A DNA stretch of 64,000 nt, taken from NCBI GenBank assembly GCA_028753945.1, contig JAPNXP010000003.1:2604001-2668000 (forward strand). Direction: 5' to 3'. Shown here in pieces: positions 48,801 through 58,445 of the stretch (its first letter is position 1; every line of letters starts with the position of its first letter). The translations under genes were made by a program, and so were the position numbers. The notes beneath the pieces are model-generated. The model saw only the letters and a list, made by a program, of their open reading frames with translations. It did no database searches and was not told where the DNA came from. The DNA is from Hexactinellida sp. DTS-2022. Lineage: Eukaryota; Porifera; Hexactinellida.

Positions 48801-51800
48801 TCCAAAAATACGATTCGGACAAATGACAATAATCCAAGAATACGATTCGGACAAATGACAATAATCCAAAAATACGATTCGGACAAATGACAATATTCCA
48901 AAATACGATTCGGACAATGACAATATTCCAAGTTACGATTCGGACAAATGACAATAATCCAAAAATACGATTCGGACAAATGACAATATTCCAAAATACG
49001 ATTCGGACAAATGACAATATTCCAAATAACGATTCGGACAAATGACAATATTGCAAATTACGATTCGGACAAATGACAATATTCCAAATAACGATTCGGA
49101 CAAACGCCAGTTAGCGATTTTCGGACAAATGAAAACTTACAAATTCGGACAAATGCAGCTCCCCCATAAAGATATATCAGCTAATAATCAATGGCCTTTA
49201 AGTAATCCATGGTTCGGAGTAGTAGTAAGGCCTTATATAACGAAGGTCACGGGTAAATACATTTTATAGATAATTAGGAATTGAAAACGGATCGATGCAA
49301 ATCGCATTGGTTCCCAAATATTCTGCAATTTGATTTCTAGTTTTAGTACAAGCTCCAGTGCTGAGGTACCAACGTTTAAAGTTAGAGGGGGCTTTTTAAA
49401 TATTATTATGTAAAGTAAATCACTGACTTCCATTGATATATTTCTATTTAATGTGTATTTTCTTATTGAACAGAGAGAAAGTGTTCGAGCGAGGGAAAAT
49501 TTTTAAGAATCTATAAATGTGGTGAACATTCCAAAAATACTCACGTTTTATTGGATTATTGAAACTACATGGTGTTCCAACCACAAATATCTATTAATAT
49601 AGACAGTGGTTCCCAACCAGGGTGACGTTCGGTTCCTCTAGGGTACCACAGACTTACGATTATACGTACTTGTTTACTGATCTTGTGACTTTTGATATCT
49701 AGTAAATGATCTAAAGTTCCCAATAATTAATTAACTGTAGGATGCATTCAATTAGTATTATATTATTATAGTATTATAGTTCTGTCACTGGAAAATTGGT
49801 CCGGGGGACCAATATTCCATGGAAAACTGGTCCTAGTCCAATTTCCATGGAATAATGGTCCCGGATCAATTTTTCGGGGCCCAATTTTCAAGTGATAGGC
49901 TTATTCATAAAAGATTTGGTCCCAATATGGCGAAAAATCGCCTAGGCTACTTCTAGTAAATACGGTAACTAAATTAACACAAACCTCAGAGGGACCAATT
50001 TTCCACAGACGGACCAAATTTCCAGGAAAATCTTGCTCCCCCTGGACAATTTTCAAGGGGACCAAAATTTCCGTGACAGTAATTTTAATTATAATACTAG
50101 CGTTAACCGGTCGGCCTCAATCTCAGATTTGGGATGCCGCTGAAACGAATACGTTGTAAAAGGGTGACGCCCGCACAAAAAGGTTGGGAACCACTGATAT
50201 AGACCATATATAACCTTTCTAAAAACTTGAGTTTATTGAAAAGTTGAGTAGATTTGAATTTCTTGACAAAAACTTGAGCAGATTTTGGAATTATTTTGTA
50301 AAATTTGAGTCGATTCGGAAAGATCTAGATTTGTATTTGAGTGTCAGTAAATAGTTGAGCAGATTTGGAATTTCCCATAAATGTGTCTACGAAAATAAGT
50401 CATATCCAGGAAATTGGCATGCGTACAAGTTGAATAATAAATCTTGAAAAATAGTGAGTAGGAATTTCTTATGAGTTTCTTTGGGGCAGGGAACATTATG
50501 GTTCTTCGCCTTATTGTTGTTACGTAACAATTGGCTACTGTTGTTAAAATTCAAAGTAATAAATTGCTTTTCCTTCTGTACTAAGCAACCTACACTCATT
50601 AACGAAGTCTTCACACTTTTCACAATGGATTTTAAGGAGGGAGTTGCTTGAATCCGATTAAATTTAAAAAAACTTTAAAGTGAACTGGTGAACACTCAAT
50701 TATTGTAAGCACCGCATTTAGCACGTAATTGGATGGCCATTTTAATCCGCCACGATCAAAAAGGCCAATCAAGGCAAGAGTTAAAATCTGGGTCTTCAAT
50801 TCTCATAGTCCATAGAGTCATAGCAGTGGTGTAGCTAGGGTTTCGGGCCCCGGTTCAAAAGTATGTGCCGGGACCCCTGGCCCCACTAGTTCAAATTGGA
50901 GTAGAAATTTTAAGGAGTGATGCATCTGGATATATTTGGGTTTGAAATGGCATTTCCTGCATTTGTCATGACTCTTAGACAAAATGTATATCTATACGTA
51001 CTATTAAAACACAAGGCTGGGTATGTGTGTATATATATTTGTTTGCATGTTCCGAGTTGAATGAAGAAACTGGACGCTTTCCAAATGTGATTTTTGGCAT
51101 ATAGGGGTAACTTTTGGCATCCGCCAACAAGTTGAGGTTTCCACTGAAAATTTCTCACACCTCGACAAGTTATGACGTCATTGTCACATTTCGAGAAGCG
51201 TGAAAATTCACTTTATCGCACATAATTCCCGCCCTCTAAGAGATAAAAATCTGAAAATTTAATAGAACATGTACATTAATGATGCGGACACGTTGGTCAC
51301 ACCAGATTGCCAATATGTATACTCATTATCGCATGATGACGTAATCACAAAAATTTCACAATGTTAATTTGACTATTTTATGCCTATTTACGCTTCATAA
51401 TCAATGTTAAAAGTATATAAACCACACACACCTCAGTGAAGTGGCCTTTATATAGTACTAGTAGGCTATGCTTCAAGTATAGTAAACAAAGGAATTAGCA
51501 CCCAAATTATGGCGGAACAAAGCCCTAATTGAAAATTCGCGAATAACTATGTATTGGGTTCATAAATATATTGTGAATCCAATGAATAATGTGAGTCTTA
51601 GTATAATAGTTTTTGACTTATGATGCAAATAAATTTCTGAAGGTGTTAATTAACATGTGTCGAAAATGTGTCTTTATCGTAAACATCCTCTTATAATTAT
51701 TTATTGTGCATTTATTGTGGTTGTCAAAGTCCCAAACTTTTCGATCTTTCGATCAGCTCCGGATCCCCCTTTTTTGAGGATCGATCCATGGCCTACTATA

Positions 51801-54462
51801 TTATACGGCTAGATAAGTCAAGTATTTGCCATTTTATTTCCAGGCCAGTGTTTACTTTCTAATTGCTCGAAAAATAAATTACATATTGTCATGGAATAAA
51901 TTAAACTTAGGTTTTCAAACACGCTGGAAACATCTAAAATACTTTTGAGAATGATTTCTCATCGGATTTAACCACAATGATGTAATCAAATATACATACC
52001 CATATATGGTAATTAATACTAATTATGAAGTAGAGATTGAAGTAGAGATTTTGTGAACATTAGCCAAATAAGTCCCAAGAACGGTCATTAAACTGACTGG
52101 GCAACATCTACGTCGTCAAACAGCACTTATAAGACTTAGATTAAAATCTAATTATACATTTCAAAAAAATACAAAACATATGGTTTGATAACAATAGCAT
52201 AATTATTTACTTACATTGACGTTGAAAAGAATTTGAGTGAAAGGAATGACATAATTTGTTACTGTAGTTAGTTTTTTTACAAGAAAAATGCATTAGGATA
52301 AAAACGGCAAAGTTAGATTCTCAAATTATTTAAAAATTAACATTTATTTAACATCATTACCATATATGGGTATGTATATTTGATTACGTCACTGTGGTTA
52401 AATCCGATGAGAAATCATTCTCAAAAGTATTTTAGATGTTTCCAGCGTATTTGAAAACCTAAGTTTAGTTTATTCCAAGACAAGAGGTGATTTATTTTAC
52501 GAGCAATTAGAAAGTAAACACTGGCCTGGAAATTTAATGGCAAATACTTGACTTATCTAGCCATATTATATAGTAGGCCATGATCGATCTGATCAAAGTT
52601 TCTCTAGCAAAACATCCCGAACAGATTAACACAGACCAATCTTTGTATAATATCAAAATTAATTTCCAATTAATCAATAATAGGCATTCAATTAAATTTG
52701 TGATTTACAATAATACATTTTGACAATTATTCGAACTAAGACAAGCGATTTTGGCTCGATAAACTTGATATATACAGTCAATATCTGCCTGATTTAATTA
52801 TCAAAGGATCGTAAAAGGATCGTAATCGGATCATAGAGAAACTTTTTTCAGGATCGTCTAATGCCCTAATTAATTAATTAATTAATAGTTAGTTTCAAAT
52901 TAACTTGCGAAAATTCTGCATCTGGGTTGATTGATAATTAACTACACGAGCCCTTCGGTCTCGGTCGCTTCGCGACTTTTGTTCGTTCGTGTTAGACACT
53001 ACGCAATACAATTAACGGCCGCTTCGCGGCCTTTCCCTCCCCAAAGCAATAATATTAATAATGAGCTAACCTGTGGCTTGTAAATTACACACTTTGACTT
53101 AATAACCCGTGCCTAAATTCATTTTGGGTTGTGATTAGTTACTGTGATTTGTTTGGGAAATCATGTTATTTAAGTTATTCTCATTGCTCAATAGTTATTA
53201 ATTATTATTTAATTTATAGCTCAATAATTCTTAAGGGTAGCTCGTTCAGCTATATTAAAACGTTTGCTTGTTTAGTCAAATAAATTGAAACCTGTGGTTG
53301 GTAAATTATACGCAATTAATTATTTCAGCAAATTGTATTCAAAGTAATTAATAACTCTGGGTGTAATCTCTCCATAATAATGGTTTAAAGATGAGATTAA
53401 GACCGCTTCGCGGTCTTATTCTCACCATTAAACCATTATTATGGAGAGGTAAATGCAGGGTTGCAAAATATTTGATTTATAAATAGTAATAAAGTTCTAC
53501 ATCTCAATAAACAATTCTTTTTGCAGGAGCTTGGGTTAGTGAATTATTTAATTTAATTGATAGCAATAATTAACATAATAAATCTCATCGTTAGGCAGAA
53601 CCAAAACCTAGATTACTTAAGTTAATTCATTTCTAGTAGAAATCCTAGGTAGAAATTACGTAATTCCATTGATAGTCTTATTATAGAAGCCAATATAGGT
53701 GTAATAAATAAACAATGCATTAGAGAAATTAACTACTCTAAGCGATTCTTGTTAACCAAACAAATCAGATCACCCACATAGTGTTAAAAATAATAGGACA
53801 CATTTTAACTAATAACTTTCGCTATGTAAGTTCGTAAAATTGATAATTTTCACAAAGGTGTTCCATTATGTGTTGTCGATTTTCATATAAAATTTATACT
53901 AACGGAGTCAAATTTGCAAAAGCTATTAAGGAAAAGGTTACCGTGTCATGTCATGCTCACAATATTTCGCTTAGAAAACCAACAGACCCATGTCGCTATG
54001 ACAAACTACTCCAATATACCAAATCTCAGCTTTCTAGGTAGTATGGTCTTTTCAATTAATTACGGACAAACATCCCCACACACCACACACACACACACAC
54101 ACACAACAATTCCGCTTTTAATATATAGATTAACACAATTTAGATTTTTAGACTCAATAATGTTACCCTGGATATGTTTTAATATCAAAATTAAATCCAT
54201 TTGGATCTAAAGTAAAATCATCAGCATCACTTGAAGCAACTGAAAGAAGTTGTTGATGAGCTTGTACAATCCCTGTGAATCTATTGACATCATTCTTGAA
54301 TAACGCTGAGTTTTTGAGATTCTCACCTGGTCTTTCTGTTAACTTAGTACCTATATCAATAATCAGCACAGAGAAAGGAGTCTCTTCGAGGATTTTCTTC
54401 GCAAATGTAAACCCCAATGGACCTGAACCTATTATTAGAACATCCACATGTTCAACATTCAT
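22872..54462 (-). CDS. Pyranose 2-oxidase-like GMC flavoenzyme, five exons, complete reading frame
   Basis: Exons 54462-54167, 26431-26008, 25597-25244, 23922-23578 and 23099-22872 join in phase (2, 0, 0, 0) into 548 residues. All junctions use GT/AG. Family reaction (known): oxidation of aldopyranoses at C2 with FAD, reducing O2 or quinones. Visible: GSGPLG dinucleotide motif (12-17); THWT at 129-132, whose His130 aligns with the residue that covalently binds FAD in fungal enzymes; a QIHRNLFTFG substrate loop at 372-381; His471 (ALHIT) and Asn522 (CNPTLTA), aligning with the catalytic His/Asn pair. Similarity to fungal P2Ox runs end to end; fungal enzymes are about 620 residues and the gap is mostly at the ends. 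No signal peptide, membrane segment or C-terminal SKL is seen, so a cytosolic protein is inferred. The activity is not proven: the loop has Asn where the Trametes enzyme has Asp, and GTTRMG where fungi have GTHRMG. Confidence 0.9.
23223..23434. mobile_element. hAT-like MITE in oxidase intron 4
   Basis: CATAGGCGTCGT at the left mirrors ACGACGCCTATG at the right, with a CCGGGC-rich core. The ends resemble 10414-10555, but no matching target duplication is visible. Confidence 0.6.
23578..23922 (-). CDS. Pyranose oxidase-like exon 4 (substrate loop, catalytic His)
   Basis: The acceptor is TTATAG|TTATTATGG and the donor is ATTACA|GTAAGT. 115 codons. Contains QIHRNLFTFGPID, LDFRWFGRSTP, MPQPTFHF and PGTALHIT. 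Confidence 0.92.
24127..24154. repeat. Perfect hairpin, 13 bp arms
   Basis: AATTTTTCGGGGG, loop AA, then the exact complement. Diverged partial copies follow (CCCCCCGAAAAAAAT and CCCCCGATAA). In oxidase intron 3; function unknown. Confidence 0.6.
24529..24710. mobile_element. TA-flanked MITE, 182 bp
   Basis: CAGGTAAACCTCCGAAATGC at the left pairs imperfectly with the complement of GAGGTTTACCAG at the right. TA lies on both sides. Contains internal GTATTTCGGAGGTTG repeats. In oxidase intron 3. Confidence 0.8.
25244..25597 (-). CDS. Pyranose oxidase-like exon 3
   Basis: The acceptor is TTTTAG|TCACAG (an in-frame alternative lies 6 bases on). The donor is CCACAG|GTAATT. 118 codons. Contains AKVFIVTAGAVLTPQLL and LPIPIDDPTPQ, both with clear fungal P2Ox counterparts. 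Confidence 0.92.
25817..25961. mobile_element. hAT-like MITE between oxidase exons 2 and 3
   Basis: CAGGGCCGGCGCCAC at the left mirrors GTGGCGCCGGCAATG at the right. The core repeats GTGACACCCACTA. A target duplication is not clear. It lies only 47 bp from the exon 2 donor. Confidence 0.6.
26008..26431 (-). CDS. Pyranose oxidase-like exon 2 (flavinylation motif)
   Basis: The acceptor is ATGTTAG|GTAC and the donor is CTTAAG|GTAACA. The exon opens YIQQGFNPNQDPNYN and contains GGMFTHWTCCTPR, the best-conserved P2Ox segment. One base plus 141 codons. Confidence 0.92.
26432..29094. other. First part of the 27.7 kb intron, no coding signal
   Basis: Contains a perfect 14 bp-arm hairpin at 26557-26591 (CTTGTACCACTAAC and complement). 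A possible old element lies between CGCTGTTTCCGCCCAT (about 26682) and its weak complement ATGGACGGAAACAGCG (about 28069). A repeat block at 28128-28295 with GACGGTAAGTAAACCGTC is the same family that hosts the MULE at 4865. Confidence 0.4.
33709..33764 (+). repeat. 62 bp palindrome-centred repeat, one copy
   Basis: GGCAGTAAGATTAGAACTGG, then CCACTATACTATAGTATAGT and CGGCACAGT. It sits in the A-rich linker between the unit head and hairpin. Confidence 0.8.
35205..35322 (+). repeat. 62 bp palindrome-centred repeat, two copies
   Basis: Two copies of the GGCAGTGATTCCAATACTGG type, separated by AAT-rich linkers, in the same slot beside the hairpin. Confidence 0.85.
36178..36366 (+). repeat. 62 bp palindrome-centred repeat, three copies
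   Basis: Three GGCAGTGATTC-type copies with A/T-rich spacers. The last abuts the hairpin stem directly. Confidence 0.85.
39522..40041 (+). repeat. 62 bp palindrome-centred repeat, eight copies
   Basis: Copies start near 39524, 39594, 39652, 39715, 39800, 39856, 39921 and 39986. Two sequence types alternate irregularly (AGTGATTCCAATACTGG and AGTAAGATTAGAACTGG). All share the 16 bp palindrome CTATACTATAGTATAG and the end GTCGGCACAGT. Spacers are AAT/AAAAT runs. Confidence 0.9.
40085..40272 (-). repeat. 31-33 bp minisatellite, six copies
   Basis: On the minus strand the unit reads ATTCGGACAAATGACAATAT plus TCCAAAATACG. It follows the eight-copy array and precedes the next hairpin. The same unit in the opposite orientation forms the array at 48684-49160. 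Confidence 0.88.
41179..43952 (-). repeat. Minus-orientation block of hairpin units inside the plus array
   Basis: Starts with two minus-strand 62 bp repeats (41179-41295) and contains complete minus hairpins at about 42386-42507 and 43827-43952. It ends exactly at a hairpin's outer edge. To its left is the first half (41126-41178) and to its right the second half (43953-44018) of one plus-strand hairpin. Confidence 0.8.
43953..45967 (+). repeat. Hairpin array resumes, plus orientation
   Basis: A right half-hairpin, a full unit with a hairpin at about 44880-44998, and the head of a further unit whose hairpin is missing. 62 bp repeats lie at 44747-44871 (two copies) and 45738-45967 (four copies). 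It ends where the second MULE region begins. Confidence 0.8.
46167..48420 (+). pseudogene. MULE transposase with FLYWCH-like N-terminus and C-terminal RING finger, broken
   Basis: The ATG at 46167 opens a FLYWCH/WRKY-GCM-like finger: YLKCAIFRSGCKG, then after a frameshift near 46315 NLIIPMKEHNHD. The MULE core follows: IQFDGTFYTVPVQFSQLWTI (first catalytic Asp), then SDWEPA (probable second acid), then TTNNGAESYHSKLKSRIR. An acidic linker (ISDSEDSGDDTEEQ) leads to a C3HC4 RING finger: CSICL, WIFMPCRHANFCS, then after the hAT insertion VIELERGCPICRSNID and a TAA at 48418-48420. At least three frameshifts are present besides the insertion. RING fingers usually mark ubiquitin ligases; its role in a transposase is unknown to me. 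Confidence 0.8.
47681..48325. mobile_element. hAT-type element inserted in the RING finger, 645 bp
   Basis: GAGGGCCGGATTAAC at the left mirrors GTTAATCCGGCCCTG at the right. The 8 bp duplication is GCAGCGAT (47673-47680) and GCAGCAAT (48326-48333), with one mismatch. The interior has clustered GACCCAT/ATGGGTC heptamers in both orientations (about 47785-47850 and 48025-48250). Confidence 0.88.
48522..48605. repeat. 84 bp perfect palindrome
   Basis: Arms start CGTTTAATCTAATCTAAGTT and meet in a GATATATCGATATATATCG-type centre. I found no mismatch and no spacer. Confidence 0.92.
48606..48635. repeat. 30 bp perfect palindrome adjoining the 84 bp one
   Basis: TTTATATTATAGTAT followed by its exact complement. 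It contains the TATAGTATA core also present in the 62 bp repeats. Confidence 0.85.
48684..49160 (+). repeat. 31-33 bp minisatellite, about 14 copies plus two diverged
   Basis: Unit CGATTCGGACAAATGACAAT plus ATTCCAAAATA or AATCCAAAAATA. The right end decays into shorter TTCGGACAAATG units. Open frames on the minus strand here are repeat read-through. Confidence 0.92.
49161..49604. other. AT-rich intron sequence, nothing recognised
   Basis: No coding signal or repeat boundary was recognised. It ends with the ATATAGAC target duplication of the next element. Confidence 0.4.
49605..50196. mobile_element. hAT-type element with a nested MITE
   Basis: AGTGGTTCCCAACC at the left mirrors GGTTGGGAACCACTG at the right. 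An exact 8 bp duplication ATATAGAC lies at 49597-49604 and 50197-50204. Ends are like those of 21108-21680. Confidence 0.88.
49782..50079. mobile_element. Nested MITE rich in GGTCC/GGACC
   Basis: CTGTCACTGGAAAATTGGTC at the left pairs with GACCAAAATTTCCGTGACAG at the right. The interior repeats AATTTTCC and GGTCC in both orientations. The target duplication is unclear. Confidence 0.7.
50197..51000. other. Intron sequence without recognised gene
   Basis: Contains short GAGTAGATTTG-type direct repeats near 50230-50370 and a solitary hAT-like end CAGTGGTGTAGCTAGGG near 50825 with no visible partner. Confidence 0.4.
51001..51470 (-). repeat. Family B repeat, inverted copy
   Basis: Minus-strand copy of the 4080-4506 repeat: CTATTAAAACACAAGGC on the plus strand at its end, with the CCGCCAACAAGTTGAGGTTT block at about 51120. 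It extends to the ACCACACACACC remnant near 51420. Confidence 0.75.
51471..51786. other. Intron sequence, hairpin-unit fragment
   Basis: Starts with AGTAAACAAAGGAATTAGCAC and a CGAATA-type block that resembles the tail of the array units. The GGATCGATC target of the next element lies at its end. Confidence 0.35.
51787..52582. mobile_element. Long-inverted-repeat (foldback) element, 796 bp, copy 1
   Basis: Ends CATGGCCTACTATA and TATAGTAGGCCATG open inverted arms of about 225 bp that run to CCATATATGG near 52010 and 52355. A 7 bp duplication ATCGATC lies at 51780-51786 and 52583-52589. The core is non-coding. An inverted, nearly identical copy lies at 60541-61336. The CA start and 7 bp target fit P-type elements; that class call is an inference. 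Confidence 0.9.
52583..52945. other. AT-rich intron sequence
   Basis: GATCAAAGTTTCTCTA near 52590 pairs with ATAGAGAAACTTTTTT near 52830, so the foldback element may have landed in an older inverted-repeat element. No gene was recognised. Confidence 0.4.
52946..54128 (-). repeat. Palindrome-tailed repeat family A, inverted copy 8
   Basis: The minus-strand tail with CGCTTCGCG hairpins is at 52946-53040. The head (GTGT-rich, then ATTGAAAAGACCATAC) is at 54128-54045. The middle holds a long hairpin at about 53370-53455 (CTCTCCATAATAATGGTTTA arms around GACCGCTTCGCGGTC). It ends about 40 bp past the exon 1 donor. Confidence 0.7.
54167..54462 (-). CDS. Pyranose oxidase-like exon 1 (FAD-binding start)
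   Basis: Starts MNVEHVDVLIIGSGPLGFTF with A at -3 before the ATG. It has 98 codons plus two bases and the donor CCAGG|GTAACA. It ends KTYP plus part of a Gly codon that exon 2 completes. An upstream non-coding exon cannot be excluded (TATAG lies 9 bases before the ATG). Confidence 0.88.
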
Positions 54463-54580
54463 CCTTGTATGCTATATTAGTATCTATAGTAGAACAATAT
54501 TTAACCTATAAAAAATTAAAAACAATGAAACCAGTAATTTAAGACAACCCGACGTTCCCAAAGAATGTCGTAAATGACAC
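54463..54580. other. Candidate 5' region of the oxidase gene
   Basis: Only about 120 bp of non-array sequence separates the ATG from the hairpin array. A TATAAAAAA-type string lies near 54508 on the plus strand. No promoter can be assigned with confidence. Confidence 0.3.
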
Positions 54581-57500
54581 GTTTACTAACACTTCAGAAT
54601 GAAATTGGTGTTAAATTATAAATAATATTAATAATTATTTACACTAATTAATTAAATATCATAAATCTCAGAGATCATAGAAGATAGAAACAAACTTTCA
54701 ATTTATCAATTGGTCCTTATGGCACGTGCCACCTATACAAGTGGGTCTTGACACCTTGAGGTGATGATGACATCGTTAAAAAAATGTGTTTTTACAATTT
54801 TGCTAATTCGATATTTAAAATGGGTTAGTTGATGTTGGGTGATGACCCAACACTCACATAAAAAATGCTGAGTCATCAGCTATTATATTCTACTCAAACT
54901 TGAATATCTCTAAAATTAAGTGAACTAAATGGAAACTTCCACCACTCTAAGGGTCGATGCCTTCTGTAACACCTTTCTGTAATAATTTAACACCTTCATA
55001 GTGATGATGACTAGGCAAAAAAAATCCAAAATTGCAGCTTGTGCCGACAGCATGTTCCTTTGGAGGCACTATCAATAAACCACCACCAAAATATAGTGCC
55101 ACCTAAGGAACATGCGTCGGCACAGGCTGCAATTTTGGATTTTATTATTATTATTATTATTCTTCCGTAGCCACTCCACAGAACAGAGGTTTATCAACTA
55201 AGAGCCCAAATTTTTAGCACAAGTGTCTCATGGGTTACAGATGTGCACCTGGGGTTACGATTTTTGATTAACAAATTTTGGACACATCTTTAACACCTTT
55301 CAAAATTTGTCTGGTCCATAACTCAAAATATCTTTTACTAAACTCCCAAATTTTATTTCATATTTGGATTCATCTTAAAATTTTGTGTTTGATGGGAGAA
55401 GAAAATTTGTTAAAATGGGTTTAATTTCTGCCATAAATGGGGGTTGAAACTTCTTTGTTAACTCACACTTCAATTTCAGTAAAAGTGTTAAATCTAATTC
55501 TATTGTTTCAACTTGTAATAATTATATTGATTTAACTTGTTAAATCCCACTCTAGTGATTCAACTTTCGATAATTATATTGATTTAACTTATAAATTCCA
55601 GCTGGCTTCTATTTAATTGTAGTATTACTATCAATGGATTAAATTAAATTAAATAATATATGGAATTTGTTGACTCTACTCAACTCACCGTGGATAACAT
55701 TGCTAAAATAAATAACTAATAATATAATTTATTATCAATACATAATGAATGAATGGCATTAAACTCAAGATGGTTTATGATAGAAACAAACTTCAAATTT
55801 ATCTACCGTTCATTGTGACTCGATCCAATTAACAAATGGTTCTTGACACCTTGAGGCGTTGATGACTTGGCGGAAAAAAATCCAAAATTGCAGCTTGTGC
55901 CGACAGCATGTTCCTTTGGAGGCACTATCAATAGACAACCAACAAAATATAGTGCCACCAAAGGAACATGCATCGGCACAGGCTGCAATTTTGGATTTTT
56001 TATTATTATCCTTCCGTATCCTCTCCACAGAACAGAGTTTTATTAACTAAGAACTGAAAATTTCAGGATAGGTGTCTCATGGGTTACAGATGTGCACCTG
56101 GGGTCACGATTTATTAATTTCGACTTGGGAAAATTTTTAACGGAACTTTTAGCTTTTTTTGTCCCACAAGAAAATAAATGCAATAACAATAAAACTTTTT
56201 GAATCATTAGTATCAGAAAAGTATTTTGAAACTGATGGCTCTTCAAGATTTTATTAATCCGTCCTCATTTTCCTGATAATTAGGCTCAAAGTTGCTACAA
56301 TTCACCCTTAACTTTCTAAAATCGTAAATTCATTAATGTTCAGTTATGCATTATTTCGTGATTTCGATGAAGATCTACTATTTATGAATAATTCAATTAG
56401 ATTCAGTGTTATTTCGATTCAAGTTATTATTGATATTATAATTACAATAAAGAATTCTAGTATATATGAATAATCAATTTACATTCAATAGCTATTACTA
56501 TACAAATCAATTTCTGATATCATAGTTACAATAATGTATTCTATTTATATGAATAATTCAATTTGATTCAATAGCTGTTGCTACATAAATCGAATTCTAT
56601 TTCACTCAACAGTTATTCAATTTCAGAACGATTTCTGATATTCAAACAATGGATTAATGAGATGGAATATCTATTTGTAGAAATATTTGTCTATGTGTGT
56701 GCTTGGTGCCCGAAATGTATTAGAGTGTAAGGGGGGGTTTTATAACGCATTTATTTCAAGTTGTAATAATTATATTGATTCAACTTGTGAGATCGAGTAG
56801 GATTCGATTTTCTAATTCAAAATTATGATTATATATTCCATAACAACGACAAATTATGTGAATATATTTCCTTCTTCAAGAATCTCTTATACAATATAAT
56901 ATACTGACGTAATTAATTATAATTAACTCAGTCTATAATTGACATAATATTATATAGATGCTTCCAATTTGTTTAATAGGGATCATCGAGTGTGCGGAAT
57001 TGAAATTTGGTTCCAAATTAATTTTACTTAGTAAATTCAAGTTGACATTGCAATTGGTGTTAAATTATTAATAATTTTTATAAATATTTATACTAATTAG
57101 CTAAATATCATTTATCTCAGAGATGATGCAAGATAGAAACAAACTTACAATTTATCAATTGATACCTATGCCACATAATACCTCAACAAATGTGCCTTGA
57201 CACCTTGAGATGATGATGACATCGTAAAAAAAAATTAGTTTTCACAATTTTGTGAAATATATAATTCGAATGGGTTGGTTGGTGGTGGGTGATCACCCAA
57301 CACGCACATAAAAACTGCTCAGTCATCACCTATTATTTTCTACTGAAACTTGAATATCTTTGAAATGAAGTGAGCTAAAATGAAACTTCCAAACCACTAG
57401 GGGTCATTACATTCCGAAAACACCTAGCTTAATTAATTTAACACCTTCATAGTGATAATTACATGTCGAAAAAAAATCCAAAATTGCACCTGTGCAGACA

Positions 57501-57607
57501 GTATGTTCCATTGGAGGCACTATTAATAAACCAACACCAAAATATAGTGCCACCAAAGGAACATGCGTCGGCACAGGCTGCAATTTTGGATTTTTATTTT
57601 ATTTTTT

Positions 57608-58445
57608 ACTGTGCCGACTATACTATAGTATAGTGGCCATTGGCGCCGAAACTCTCCAGCGCCAGGGGGGGTGTAACTTTACATTTAAATGTGAAAGGTC
57701 AAAAAACGATTCCTATGGCGCATTGTCGCAAAGTTTACAAGTATAAGATTAAAGTTGGGGCGCGCGGAGCGAGTGTTGCGAGCGATCTTTGGGGGGTTCT
57801 GGGGGCAAGCCCCCCAGAAAAAAATGGACTGCGAGATAGCCAGATATCAATTTGTTATGAATGAATTATACGTATATTTTATTGTACTAAATTATATTGA
57901 ATATTGTATTTTTTATCCAGAGGGAACGGTAATACCCGCACCAATAATGTTGCCCCCTTCAATTTACGGGGGGGGGGGGAACGCGCCCCCCCTAGCGCAT
58001 CCCCCTGTTTCGCCACTGCTATGGTGGCTGAAAATCATTATGTTGACGGGCATAAATGTATACATATATTAATAATCCAATGTTATTTAGAAGGACTCCT
58101 TATGGAATTATAATTTTTCAATGGGTTTACGTGTATGTTTTCTACTTTAACAATAAAGAATATGTCTAATATACCCTGCCTGACCAACCAGGAGGGGTAT
58201 ACCCTTCCTGACTCTTTCCTCAGCCAGGGGGGGTGAAACCCTCCCTGACAAAAACCAGGGAGGGTGTAACCCCCCCTGACCCCCCCACTTTCGGCGCCTA
58301 TGATAGTGGCCCAGTTCTAATATTACTGCCTTTATTACTGTGCCGACTATACTATAGTATAGTGGCCCAGGATTGGAATCACAGCCTTTATTAATATTAT
58401 TATTACTGTGCCGACTATACTATAGTATAGTGGCCCAGTATTGGT
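57608..58445 (-). repeat. 62 bp repeats, about three copies, split by a hAT
   Basis: TACTGTGCCGACTATACTAT at 57608, then after the inserted hAT the rest of that copy (58303 on), and two more up to 58445. In the usual slot next to a hairpin. Confidence 0.8.
57638..58302. mobile_element. hAT-type element inside a 62 bp repeat, 665 bp
   Basis: CATTGGCGCCGAAACT at the left pairs with CTTTCGGCGCCTATG at the right. An exact 8 bp duplication ATAGTGGC lies at 57630-57637 and 58303-58310. Contains G/C runs and two AGGGGGGGTG-type patches. Confidence 0.88.

Noticed and set aside
48599-49056. Two overlapping ~149 codon minus-strand frames rich in CPNRI and SFVRIV repeats
   Set aside because: They are read-through of the 31-33 bp minisatellite; different frames give the same repeating pattern.
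48684-49160. Possible CRISPR array
   Set aside because: The units are contiguous, with no unique spacers of constant length, and the genome is eukaryotic. This is a minisatellite.
40085-49160. One giant transposon bounded by the two mirrored minisatellites
   Set aside because: The interval contains ordinary array units in the usual order, and no target duplication was seen. It is kept only as a low-interest idea.
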